5,925 nucleotides of DNA, from positions 1 through 5,925 of the forward strand of contig JAPULF010000475.1 of NCBI GenBank assembly GCA_027295245.1, read 5' to 3'. A model generated the notes under the pieces. It had not been told where the DNA came from. It saw only the letters and a program-made list of their open reading frames with translations, and made no database searches. Each line of letters starts with the position of its first letter. Within the stretch, counting starts at the first letter, position 1. Origin of the DNA: Planctomycetota bacterium. Its GTDB lineage: Bacteria; Planctomycetota; Phycisphaerae; UBA1845; UTPLA1. A program made the translations under genes and the position numbers. This document shows positions 1 through 5,858 of the stretch, piece by piece.

Positions 1-394
1 CGCATCGCTCGCCGCTCTTCAGGCGACCAAACGCCCGACGCAGACGATCGGCCCCTTCCTCCGCGGGAATCACCTCAACTCCGTACGTCCCCGCCCCGAC
101 ACCCGGAATACGAACCCCGCCCGGCAGACCCTCCGCCAGAAACTGCTTCACCTTCCACCGCAAAATCCGACAAATGAAAAACGGCAGAGGCTTCATCGGA
201 TAACCGTCGTACCCGTACTCCACCCACGATGCCAAATGACCCAACACCTGGCCCGCCGTCCAGTTCCCCGTTTGCCGCAACGTCCCGGCCCGCTCCGCCT
301 CCACGATCCGGTCCACGTCGGCCAGCGCCTCATCGATACTGTCGAACCACAGCTTCCGCCGCTCCGCCTTGGATGTATCAATCGCCTGACTCAT
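1..394 (-). CDS. DUF1569 domain protein (DinB-like superfamily), 3' end cut by window edge
   Basis: Reading the minus strand from an ATG at 394 gives 131 codons without a stop to the window edge, so the C-terminus is missing. The N-terminal region ERRKLWFDSIDEALADVDRI (residues 11-30), then TGNWTAGQVLGHLASWVEYG (42-61), matches the DUF1569 pattern: an RR-L-F-S-DE-AD start, then a GNW...GQ-L-HLA helix with a conserved His (here H53). Later come a PLPFF...RW-K stretch (69-81) and a G-R-IPG-GAGTYG loop. DUF1569 belongs to the DinB/YfiT-like four-helix superfamily. Some relatives bind metal, but no reaction is established for this family and I infer none. The start is supported by GAGG three bases upstream (short spacing) and by the family motif beginning about ten residues in. 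It is separated from the SnoaL gene upstream by 195 bases, so it is probably a separate transcription unit. The product is likely cytoplasmic, as there is no signal peptide. Confidence 0.83.
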   Translation of the reverse strand, partial: MSQAIDTSKAERRKLWFDSIDEALADVDRIVEAERAGTLRQTGNWTAGQVLGHLASWVEYGYDGYPMKPLPFFICRILRWKVKQFLAEGLPGGVRIPGVGAGTYGVEVIPAEEGADRLRRAFGRLKSGERC

Positions 395-460
395 ACGCCT
401 CGTCGGCAACCAAAGAGTTTCGCAACCAAGCCGGGGCCGGGTTCACCTTACCGTCATCCG

Positions 461-473
461 GAGCATTCTAATG
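461..473. repeat. GAGCATTC motif, copy 1 (right arm of a putative palindrome)
   Basis: GAGCATTCTAATG lies in the gap between the SnoaL and DUF1569 genes. The same GAGCATTC core occurs at 5371-5378, where it is preceded by CATTAGA. Superimposing both copies gives CATTAGA-GCAT-TCTAATG, an inverted repeat around a 4-base centre. Each copy keeps only one arm. Both lie in non-coding DNA. This could be a decayed dispersed intergenic repeat, but two 8-base matches in 6 kb can also arise by chance. Confidence 0.25.
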
Positions 474-534
474 CCGCCCAGACTCTTTCGCGAGCGGCAC
501 GCAGGAACCGGTTCTGGTCTAGTTTGAAGGGGAG

Positions 535-553
535 CATCGGCGTCTCGCCGGTG
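535..553. terminator. Stem-loop downstream of the SnoaL-like gene
   Basis: CATCGGCG and CGCCGGTG form an 8-bp stem (one G-T wobble) around a TCT loop. It lies 37 bases past the stop codon of the minus-strand gene at 590. The position suits a transcription terminator, but no run of T follows on the minus strand, so a Rho-independent terminator is not proven. Hairpins with a GGCGAGACGCC core are, from memory, frequent in intergenic DNA of planctomycetes, so this may instead be one copy of a dispersed repeat. Confidence 0.35.
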
Positions 554-589
554 CGTAACCGTGTTTTGCAGCGGCCGGATAAGACCGCG

Positions 590-1576
590 TCAAGGACGTT
601 CGTCCTCCGTTTCAGGCTCCAGGTGCCATCCCGAGTTGAGCCATGTGCCGCCGCGATGCACGAAAACCTCAGTGCCCCGGCCGCGCATAACGGTGCGCCG
701 ACCATCGCGCTCGGTTTCGAACAGAAACGTCGTATACAAGATGACCACATTGCCAAAGACCTGCATCCGCGTTTCCGGAAACTCCAGCCGCAGCAGCTTG
801 CCGCCGGACGCAAACGCCGTCGAACGCCGCAGGATCTCAGCGCGGTCGGCCCAGGCCGCGACACCCGGATCCATGGCAATGGCCTCCGCCGGAACGAGTG
901 CACGCAATGCCGACTCGTCGTTCGTGAACCACGCACGCCAAACCGATTCACGCACCGACAGCAACTCTCGTCGCTGCTCCGAGGTAAGTTCCCCCGCCAT
1001 CGCTTGTTCATCACCCGTGCGCCAACGACCGACGGCACCCCCGTCGTCCGGTGAGGTGGAACTTCCTTCACCCCAACCACCGCCCGGCCGAATCGGCGTG
1101 ATATGCGATCCCGACTGGTTCCAATGCCCGTCCTCCCGACGATAGATGTCAATCGACCGAAGACCCATCGATCCCTCGCGCCCCTCGCGATTCCGAAAGT
1201 CGTAACGAGCAACGTAGAACACCAGAGCAATGTCGCCAAAAAACTGAACCTCGGTATCTAGCAACTCGTACCCCGTACCCTGGAGGCTCCGCAACGACTT
1301 CTCGGCATTGACCATGTAGTCTTCGATCCCGCGCTCGATCTTCTCACTGGGTCCCTGAAACCCGATCCAGTCTCGCGTGTGCGTCCGCCGAAGCGCCTCC
1401 CGATCCTGCCTCAAAAACGCCTGAAAGATGCCGTGTATATGCTCGATAATCTGCTGACGATCTTTGTCCATGCCCTCTGCCTCCAAGGTATAGTTCTTCT
1501 TCTCGGCGCAAGCGCCGTTTATCAGAAAAGCCGCGACGATTGTCGCTCCACCGACTCGTGACATCGCCCAGTCCAT
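590..1576 (-). CDS. Tandem SnoaL/DUF4440-like (NTF2-fold) protein, probably exported
   Basis: The 328-residue product has two copies of an NTF2-like fold. Domain A (about 39-163) contains the DxxALxxx-D-W start, VQFFGDIALVFYVARY (110-125) and a RSIDIYRREDGHWNQSGSHIT strand pair (140-160). Domain B (about 200-320) repeats the pattern: the start around 205-228, MQVFGNVVILYTTFLF (271-286) and GTEVFVHRGGTWLNSGWHL (301-319). A Gly/Ser-rich linker (164-182) joins them. DUF4440/SnoaL relatives include polyketide cyclases, ketosteroid isomerases and many uncharacterised proteins, so no substrate is inferred. The N-terminus (residues 5-24) looks like a signal peptide: Arg7, a hydrophobic core ATIVAAFLI, and an ACA|E signal peptidase I site. 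The start is uncertain. ATG 1576 has AGAGAGG directly abutting it, and ATG 1564 has that SD 12 bases away. ATG 1471 (Met36) has GGAGG at an ideal 8 bases but would remove the signal peptide. It lies 69 bases downstream of the YHS-like gene, so co-transcription is possible. Confidence 0.8.
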   Translation of the reverse strand: MDWAMSRVGGATIVAAFLINGACAEKKNYTLEAEGMDKDRQQIIEHIHGIFQAFLRQDREALRRTHTRDWIGFQGPSEKIERGIEDYMVNAEKSLRSLQGTGYELLDTEVQFFGDIALVFYVARYDFRNREGREGSMGLRSIDIYRREDGHWNQSGSHITPIRPGGGWGEGSSTSPDDGGAVGRWRTGDEQAMAGELTSEQRRELLSVRESVWRAWFTNDESALRALVPAEAIAMDPGVAAWADRAEILRRSTAFASGGKLLRLEFPETRMQVFGNVVILYTTFLFETERDGRRTVMRGRGTEVFVHRGGTWLNSGWHLEPETEDERP

Positions 1577-1645
1577 CCTCTCTTAGACGGTCGAATCAGG
1601 TCGCAGTCCTACCGAAGTTTCCGATCGCTCAGGCAGAAACAGATC

Positions 1646-1810
1646 TCAATCTCGCGCCTGCGATCGTCTCGCATATCTATCAGGATCGGCCTTCAACTTC
1701 TGCGCGCAGTCGTCACAGCACACCGTCAAGGTCTTGCCCGCAACCATCACGTCATTGCCGCCGTTCTCGATCTTCCAATTGCAAACCGGACACTCTGCCG
1801 CCGCCATCAT
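1646..1810 (-). CDS. Small YHS/TRASH-like zinc-binding protein, 54 aa
   Basis: An ATG at 1810 opens a 54-codon frame ending in TGA at 1646. The protein begins MMAAAECPVCNWKIENGG and continues with KTLTVCCDDCAQKLKADPDR, then Y46. Cysteine pairs C7-x2-C10 and C32-x2-C35 (with C31 adjacent), followed by K-ADPDRY, match the pattern of YHS/TRASH metal-binding modules (CPVC ... FC...C...F..NP..Y). This suggests binding of zinc or another soft metal. Proteins of this kind act as metal sensors, chaperones or stand-alone zinc ribbons, and the specific role here is unknown. GGGAGG lies 3 bases before the first ATG and 6 before the second (1807), so 1807 may be the true start, removing one Met. There is no signal peptide, so it is likely cytoplasmic. 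It is on the same strand as the AraC gene (116 bases upstream) and the SnoaL gene (69 bases downstream). The good ribosome site, the cysteine spacing and the family-like ending argue that it is real despite its length. Confidence 0.78.
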   Translation of the reverse strand: MMAAAECPVCNWKIENGGNDVMVAGKTLTVCCDDCAQKLKADPDRYARRSQARD

Positions 1811-1926
1811 GTTCCTCCCGCAGGAATAAGAGACTCCTCAACCCAAGCAACATACTTTCGACACCGTCGCCGACGGGCGTCTTCGTGGCTCGCCCGCTCG
1901 ACTGATGTTACGCCAGGTCGCGCAGG

Positions 1927-2841
1927 CTACGCTGTCAGATTTGTGCTCGTTTTGTTGCGGCGGTGCGAGGCAAGAAGATCACGACACTCACCGGGCGGGC
2001 AGTTGAACTCCCCGCGAAACGCCTGGCTGAAATGACTGTGGCTCGAAAAGCCTACCGAATGGGCCAAACGCGTCAGGTCGCTCTCACCGCCGGCCAGCCG
2101 CTGAAGGGCTTCGCGAAGGCGAAGCCGCGTGAGGTACTTGTGCAGCGATAGTCCGGTCGTCCGCCGAAACACCCGCGCGAGATGAAACGGCGAACTGTGA
2201 ACGGCCCGCGCAATATCGGGCAACGTTTGGGATTCCCGCATGCGTTCGCTCAAGAAGACACGTGCCTCAAAAGCAAGCGCTCGGTGGGCACGCCGGGTGC
2301 TTTCCCGCACCTGCCCGACCCTGCGACCCAGGAATTGTGCCGCATCGAACGCAACAACATCGAGCAATCGCAGAGCATGCTCGTCCGCCGAGAGGGCATC
2401 CAAACTGCAAGTCGCGGACGTTTTGCCGAGTAACAGGCTGCGCAAGTGGTGAACCATCAGCGTCGCCTTGGTACCGTTCAAGGTACTCAATGCTGGAAAC
2501 GGGTCATCCGGGCAATCGTACGCATTGGGATCGTACGTCGCGAACGCCTCAAGAAGCGTCTCTCCAGCAAAACTCAAGGTAGTGCAATCATCGCCTCCCA
2601 CAATCGGATGGCTCACGCGATACGATTGGTTGCGCCGGAAAAACAGGACGCTGTTGGCATCGGCCGCCGTTTCCTCGCGCCCCACTTTGCGAACGAACAA
2701 TCCCGACCGGGGAAACACGATCTCATGGCTGTCCGAAAACTCTTCGCCGCCGCAACAGGCTTCGTGCGGCCGGCAACGCACGTCGGTCACCGTAACCATC
2801 CGGCTTTCAAACAGCAGATTGACGTGAAGCGTCTCAGACAT
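1927..2841 (-). CDS. AraC-family transcriptional regulator
   Basis: Taking ATG 2841, the product is 304 residues, normal for the family. Residues 1 to about 150 look like a cupin-type sensing domain: HEIVFPRSGLFVRKVG (39-54), then an ANSVLFFRRNQSYRVSHP strand run (62-79). The C-terminal quarter is a double helix-turn-helix. The first HTH is TLPDIARAVHSSPFHLARVF (206-225), followed by the connecting helix TGLSLHKYLTRLRLREALQRL (229-249). The second HTH is SDLTRLAHSVGFSSHSHFSQ (254-273), then AFRGEFNCPPGECR, which matches the AraC signature. It should bind DNA as a transcription activator or repressor, with an unknown ligand. The frame stays open upstream to a TTG at 2973 and passes ATG 2877, which has GGAGG directly against it. 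ATG 2841 has no visible SD, but the sensor-domain similarity begins there. Four Cys residues near the N-terminus (C23, C29, C30, C86) are unusual and might respond to redox or metal. Possible targets are the minus-strand genes downstream. Confidence 0.87.
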   Translation of the reverse strand: MSETLHVNLLFESRMVTVTDVRCRPHEACCGGEEFSDSHEIVFPRSGLFVRKVGREETAADANSVLFFRRNQSYRVSHPIVGGDDCTTLSFAGETLLEAFATYDPNAYDCPDDPFPALSTLNGTKATLMVHHLRSLLLGKTSATCSLDALSADEHALRLLDVVAFDAAQFLGRRVGQVRESTRRAHRALAFEARVFLSERMRESQTLPDIARAVHSSPFHLARVFRRTTGLSLHKYLTRLRLREALQRLAGGESDLTRLAHSVGFSSHSHFSQAFRGEFNCPPGECRDLLASHRRNKTSTNLTA

Positions 2842-2982
2842 CGTGGGCCGCACGCGACGATTGCCCCGCCCGCACATCCTCCAAAATAGACACCCAAAGC
2901 AAATCAATCGAACCGCAATAACGACTGCGAGCGATGCGGCTCGTTGACCTCTTCGGGCCCGGCACCGGCACAAGTGACAACT

Positions 2983-2988
2983 AGTATA
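2983..2988 (-). promoter_or_regulatory. Possible -10 box upstream of the AraC gene
   Basis: On the minus strand this reads TATACT, a close match to the sigma-70 -10 consensus. It sits in the short gap after the glycosylase stop codon. A start of transcription near 2976 would give a leader of about 135 bases before ATG 2841. It would also leave the TTG at 2973 almost leaderless. No convincing -35 hexamer is seen 16-18 bases upstream, so support is limited to one hexamer and its position. Confidence 0.3.
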
Positions 2989-3005
2989 CCACGAAAACCG
3001 CTACC

Positions 3006-4142
3006 CTAAGGCCGGACCACCTCGAATCCCTCCAGCGGAATCGCGAGAAATCCCGCAATCGCCGCGGCCTGCTTCTCCGAATCCCGCAACACCGCGCCGT
3101 TCAAGCGCCCGAACGGATGGACGCGAACGCAAAGACCCTTGCTCTTGCGATCATACCGCCACGTGCCGGCGATACGCCCGCGAACCAGTACCACCGCCTC
3201 CACGTGGGCCGAGGGTCGCCAGACCTTCTTGTAGTCGGCCTCGTCGATCAGCCAGGACTTGTCCCCGGTCCCCAGCACCAGCGGGTCGAACCGATAGAGC
3301 AGCCGAACGGGCCATCGGGCGGCCGGCGGCGGCTTCACGGCCAGATCCTCGAGATCACATCGGCGGCACCACAGGGTCCGCCCGGCCACCTCGATCGACC
3401 GGCACCGCTTGCCCGCCGATTCGATCCATCGCCGCGCGTTCGTCGCCGACATGCCGTACCAATGCGCCAAATCCCGATCCTCCGCGGGCCCATACGAAGA
3501 GAGATACCGCACCGCCAACTCGGCAAACGCCTTCTTGGGTTCCGGCGGAGACCAGTCAAGGTCGGGCAGCCAGCGCTCGCGATGCACGAAGCACGACGCG
3601 TTGCCCTCGTCAGGCCCGTGGCACGCAACGCCCTCGCGCACCAACTGCCTGAACACGATATACCCCGCCGCCCAGGCCGCCTGTTTGTCGGTCATCGGCG
3701 GCCGCTTGATCCCCAGCACAAGCTTCTTCGACTTCACGTCCTTGTACGTCAGCGGCTTCCCGCCCGCGAGCCGTTTCCCGATCTGCCGAACCACCCGGCG
3801 AAACTCACCGAACACCTCCGACTGCTCCAGCTTCTTGAAAAAACGCGGATCGCGCAGCTCGAACGCCGCATGCAACAGCGGCCAGTCGTCCGCGGCAAAG
3901 ATGTGCAGCGTGTCGCGCTGCCCCCACATACGAACCAGACCCCGGCGATCCAGTCGGGCCTGCCGCAGCCCTTCGGAGGTGCAATCCGCCGTGCGATTCC
4001 AGAATGCCAGATCCGCCGCGGCCATCAGTTGGGCCTGCACCCCGATCAATCGCCGGGCCGTCTCCTCCGGCGAGGAAAACGATTTGACCAGTCCGGACCG
4101 CCGCATTCGGAACCAACGAACTTGTGACCGTGTGATCTTCAC
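3006..4142 (-). CDS. Winged-helix HTH_42 protein, AlkZ/YcaQ-type DNA glycosylase homologue
   Basis: The 378-residue product matches the HTH_42 superfamily (PF06224) over its full length. Landmarks in order are the N-terminal RRLIGVQAQLMAAADLAFW (30-48), then GLVRMWGQRDTLHIFAADDW (68-87). A winged-helix region follows with YLSSYGPAEDRDLAHWYGMS (213-232). The C-terminal part has LLYRFDPLVLGTGDKSWLID (281-300), YKKVW and VVLVRGRIAGTWRY (317-330). Characterised members are monofunctional DNA glycosylases that remove bulky or crosslinked N-alkylpurines. They are AlkZ (azinomycin crosslinks, catalytic Q-x-Q) and E. coli YcaQ (Q-x-D). Here the motif is Q36-A-Q38, the AlkZ-like form. A base-excision repair role is therefore inferred; some members remain untested. 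The start is GTG at 4142; an in-frame TGA lies just upstream, so no longer start exists. It is divergent from the methyltransferase, with 255 bases between the start codons. It ends 32 bases before the TTG of the extended AraC frame, so read-through into AraC is possible. Confidence 0.87.
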   Translation of the reverse strand: MKITRSQVRWFRMRRSGLVKSFSSPEETARRLIGVQAQLMAAADLAFWNRTADCTSEGLRQARLDRRGLVRMWGQRDTLHIFAADDWPLLHAAFELRDPRFFKKLEQSEVFGEFRRVVRQIGKRLAGGKPLTYKDVKSKKLVLGIKRPPMTDKQAAWAAGYIVFRQLVREGVACHGPDEGNASCFVHRERWLPDLDWSPPEPKKAFAELAVRYLSSYGPAEDRDLAHWYGMSATNARRWIESAGKRCRSIEVAGRTLWCRRCDLEDLAVKPPPAARWPVRLLYRFDPLVLGTGDKSWLIDEADYKKVWRPSAHVEAVVLVRGRIAGTWRYDRKSKGLCVRVHPFGRLNGAVLRDSEKQAAAIAGFLAIPLEGFEVVRP

Positions 4143-4397
4143 ATCATCTCAACGTAGAAATCCGTTAAATCGTATCGCATGAAATGGATGGTAGATGCAT
4201 CGAAATCAACAAGCCACTCACAATTCGGGGCACCACGGTAAGGGATCGATCAGAATTAGCGGCCAAATTGTGTCATGGGCACTGGACTTCGGTCGGGTCG
4301 CGTCCCACAATCGGCTGACAAGACCGGTTGCGCAGTTCATCCAGAAACGGTACGGGCCGACCCCCAAATCCCAGCGCGGATGGCAAGGACAAGCTGA

Positions 4398-5222
4398 ATG
4401 TCTCAACGAAGCCTGGAAGTGTTTTACGAACCGAACCGAAGACTGGCCCATGCCCACGGCCTGCAGGGCTACAATGCCGGCTACGCCGAGGCCCGCGGTG
4501 TTGCCACCTTTGATCAGTACCAAAGAAACCTCGTCTGGCGGCTGCTCGGCGACGTGGAGATCGGCCCCCAAAGCACCGTCCTGGACGTCGGTTGCGGGAT
4601 CGGAGGGCCCAGCGGTTGGATCTACGAACGCTACCGCCCGGAGCGGCTTATCGGCATCGAGTACTGCTCCACGAGTGTTCGAATCGCCGAAGAGCGCTGG
4701 GCCGGAAAACCACATCGACCCATCTTCCTGCAGGGAGACGCCCACTGCCTGCCGGTGCCCGACCAGTCCGTCGATGTGATTTTCAATCTCGAGTCCGCGC
4801 TCCATTATGCCGACAAACGCAAGTTCGTTTCCGAGTGCCTGCGGGCCCTCAAGCCCGGCGGCGTTCTCTGCCTTGGCGACATCACCACCCGATGCAAGAG
4901 GACCTTTGCCGTGCTCGGAACCCTCAACCTGTTGGCCAGCCAGTTCAGCACGCACGCCCGACTTTGGGACGCTCCCGATTACCTCGAGACGTTTGAATCG
5001 ATCGGATTTCAGTTGATCCGGCACGAACGGGTGACGCGACAATCCGCGGATTCCCTTCGCGACGGGCTGGACGAGGTCAGTCGCGGCAGCAATTGGAGCA
5101 ACGCCCGCGGTTATCGCGGGAGATTCTTCTATCTCTGGTTCATGGAGAGGCTGCTTCGTCACAGATTGCTGAACTATGACCTCTTCGCACTTGCAAAGCC
5201 TCGGGGCGGCGGAACGTCTTGA
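4398..5222 (+). CDS. Class I SAM-dependent methyltransferase
   Basis: The 274-residue product has the Rossmann-fold methyltransferase motifs in order. Motif I is VLDVGCGIGGPSGWIYERY (61-79), and the acidic ribose-binding residue ending strand 2 is E88 in LIGIEYC. Next are GDAHCLPVPDQSVDVIFNLE (113-132, with D114 near the adenine) and ALHYADKRKFVSECLRALKP (134-153), then GGVLCLGDI (154-162). This is the Methyltransf_11/25 pattern seen in UbiE-like and small-molecule N-, O- and C-methyltransferases. The acceptor is determined by the N-terminal 50 and C-terminal 90 residues, which I cannot assign; phospholipid, quinone or polyketide-like acceptors are all open. A C-terminal segment YLWFMERLLRHRLLNYDLFA (245-264) is hydrophobic and basic and might touch the membrane. 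The start is well supported: AAGGA lies eight bases upstream of ATG 4398. It is the only plus-strand gene here and stands alone. The long antisense frame across it is a codon-bias shadow. Confidence 0.9.
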   Translation: MSQRSLEVFYEPNRRLAHAHGLQGYNAGYAEARGVATFDQYQRNLVWRLLGDVEIGPQSTVLDVGCGIGGPSGWIYERYRPERLIGIEYCSTSVRIAEERWAGKPHRPIFLQGDAHCLPVPDQSVDVIFNLESALHYADKRKFVSECLRALKPGGVLCLGDITTRCKRTFAVLGTLNLLASQFSTHARLWDAPDYLETFESIGFQLIRHERVTRQSADSLRDGLDEVSRGSNWSNARGYRGRFFYLWFMERLLRHRLLNYDLFALAKPRGGGTS

Positions 5223-5365
5223 CCGAATCTCCCGCGCATTCATCGAAGTCCCGGCAGCCCGGCGACAAGTCTCGATTGCGTGAAACTGTCACCACGCCCA
5301 CTATTCGTCGTCCGCTTCGGTGCCCTGACAGCCATACTCCGTCCACAACCTACTGCACCACAAAC

Positions 5366-5378
5366 CATTAGAGCATTC
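5366..5378. repeat. GAGCATTC motif, copy 2 (left arm of a putative palindrome)
   Basis: CATTAGAGCATTC shares the GAGCATTC core with 461-468. This copy keeps the CATTAGA arm, the reverse complement of the TCTAATG arm kept at 467-473. It lies in non-coding DNA 143 bases past the methyltransferase stop. It is weak evidence for a dispersed intergenic element whose copies have each lost one arm. Confidence 0.25.
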
Positions 5379-5612
5379 CAGTCGTTTCGAACCACACCGC
5401 CAAGCGGTATGAGACCCGGTGCCATCTCGAAGCGAAATCAAGGTATTCTGAATAAACTTCGTTGCGCCCATACCCCAAAACACACTACTAGTAACAGGAA
5501 GTGTGTTCGTCCGGAGCCTTGGCGGGGTATTTGTCCGGTCAAGACGTCTCCCCGGCTCCGCGCGGATGGCGTTTCCCGTGAGTACGCCTTCTCTCTCAAC
5601 TCGTATCACGGG

Positions 5613-5640
5613 CATCGCAGCGGATAACGCTGCTGCGGTG
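5613..5640. other. Imperfect stem-loop in the right-hand non-coding region
   Basis: CATCGCA (5613-5619) pairs with TGCGGTG (5634-5640) with one wobble. Inside it GCG (5620-5622) pairs with CGC (5628-5630) around GATAA, leaving a TGC bulge. The total of about 10 bp is GC-rich. No T-run follows on either side, so it is not a standard terminator. It could be part of a repeat or a structured RNA. Confidence 0.3.
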
Positions 5641-5833
5641 TCCGCGCGCATGAGATCGCTTCGCGATTGCCAGTAGGGCCGCCAACCGCGGGTGACGTGC
5701 ACGGAACACAAGAATGCCCCGCCTCTGCGAATGGCCTAATGCGACAACCGTTCGTGAACTGCCGGGGTTCGAAGCGCCGCGTGTCAGCACCGACCGAGTA
5801 CGGCGCTGTCCGATTCACGATTGAATACAGTCT

Positions 5834-5858
5834 GTGCGTTCGGCCATAAGGCCGACAC
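5834..5858. other. Stem-loop near the right edge
   Basis: TCGGCC (5840-5845) and GGCCGA (5850-5855) form a perfect 6-bp stem around ATAA. GTG (5834-5836) and CAC (5856-5858) can extend it across a 3-base bulge. It lies about 29 bases beyond the possible minus-strand stop at 5887, the right place for a terminator of a gene entering from the right edge. No T-run is seen on the minus strand, so the role is uncertain. Confidence 0.3.

Noticed and set aside
505..514. GAACCGGTTC perfect 10-base palindrome as an operator, with GAACCAGTTC at the right edge as a second site
   Set aside because: It lies downstream rather than upstream of the nearest gene, and the second match is imperfect. A 10-base palindrome is not rare in 6 kb.
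236..1054. Plus-strand 272-codon frame across the DUF1569 and SnoaL genes
   Set aside because: It crosses two unrelated minus-strand genes and the gap between them. It has no domain and a composition typical of antisense reading.
454..1239. Minus-strand 261-codon frame overlapping the SnoaL gene
   Set aside because: It overlaps the tandem SnoaL gene in another frame and is Arg/Ser/Cys-rich. The SnoaL frame shows repeated domain structure.
1505..1520. Lipoprotein signal (lipobox) at INGAC in the SnoaL protein
   Set aside because: The -3 position is Asn rather than Leu or similar. The ACA|E signal peptidase I site fits better.
1540..1905. Plus-strand 121-codon frame across the YHS-like gene
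   Set aside because: It is Ser/Pro/Arg-rich low-complexity sequence, opposite a small gene with a good ribosome site and conserved cysteines.
3117..4127. Plus-strand 336-codon open frame opposite the glycosylase homologue
   Set aside because: It is rich in Pro, Arg, His and Gln with no domain, and lies wholly within the recognisable HTH_42 gene on the other strand.
4143..4397. Divergent promoters in the glycosylase-methyltransferase gap
   Set aside because: Several weak hexamers exist (for example TTGCGC with TACGGG at 17 bases), but none approaches the consensus well enough to report.
4218..5243. Minus-strand 341-codon open frame opposite the methyltransferase
   Set aside because: It is antisense to a clear methyltransferase with full SAM motifs. 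Its composition (runs of Gly, Ala, Val with no domain) is the usual shadow of high third-position GC.
5301..5711. Minus-strand 136-codon frame in the right-hand region
   Set aside because: There is no ribosome site or domain, the composition is unusual, and hairpin and repeat motifs lie inside it. Other frames over the same DNA are equally open.
5755..5785. tRNA T-arm-like GGTTCGAA
   Set aside because: The flanking bases do not form a 5-bp T stem, and no acceptor, D or anticodon arms are found nearby.
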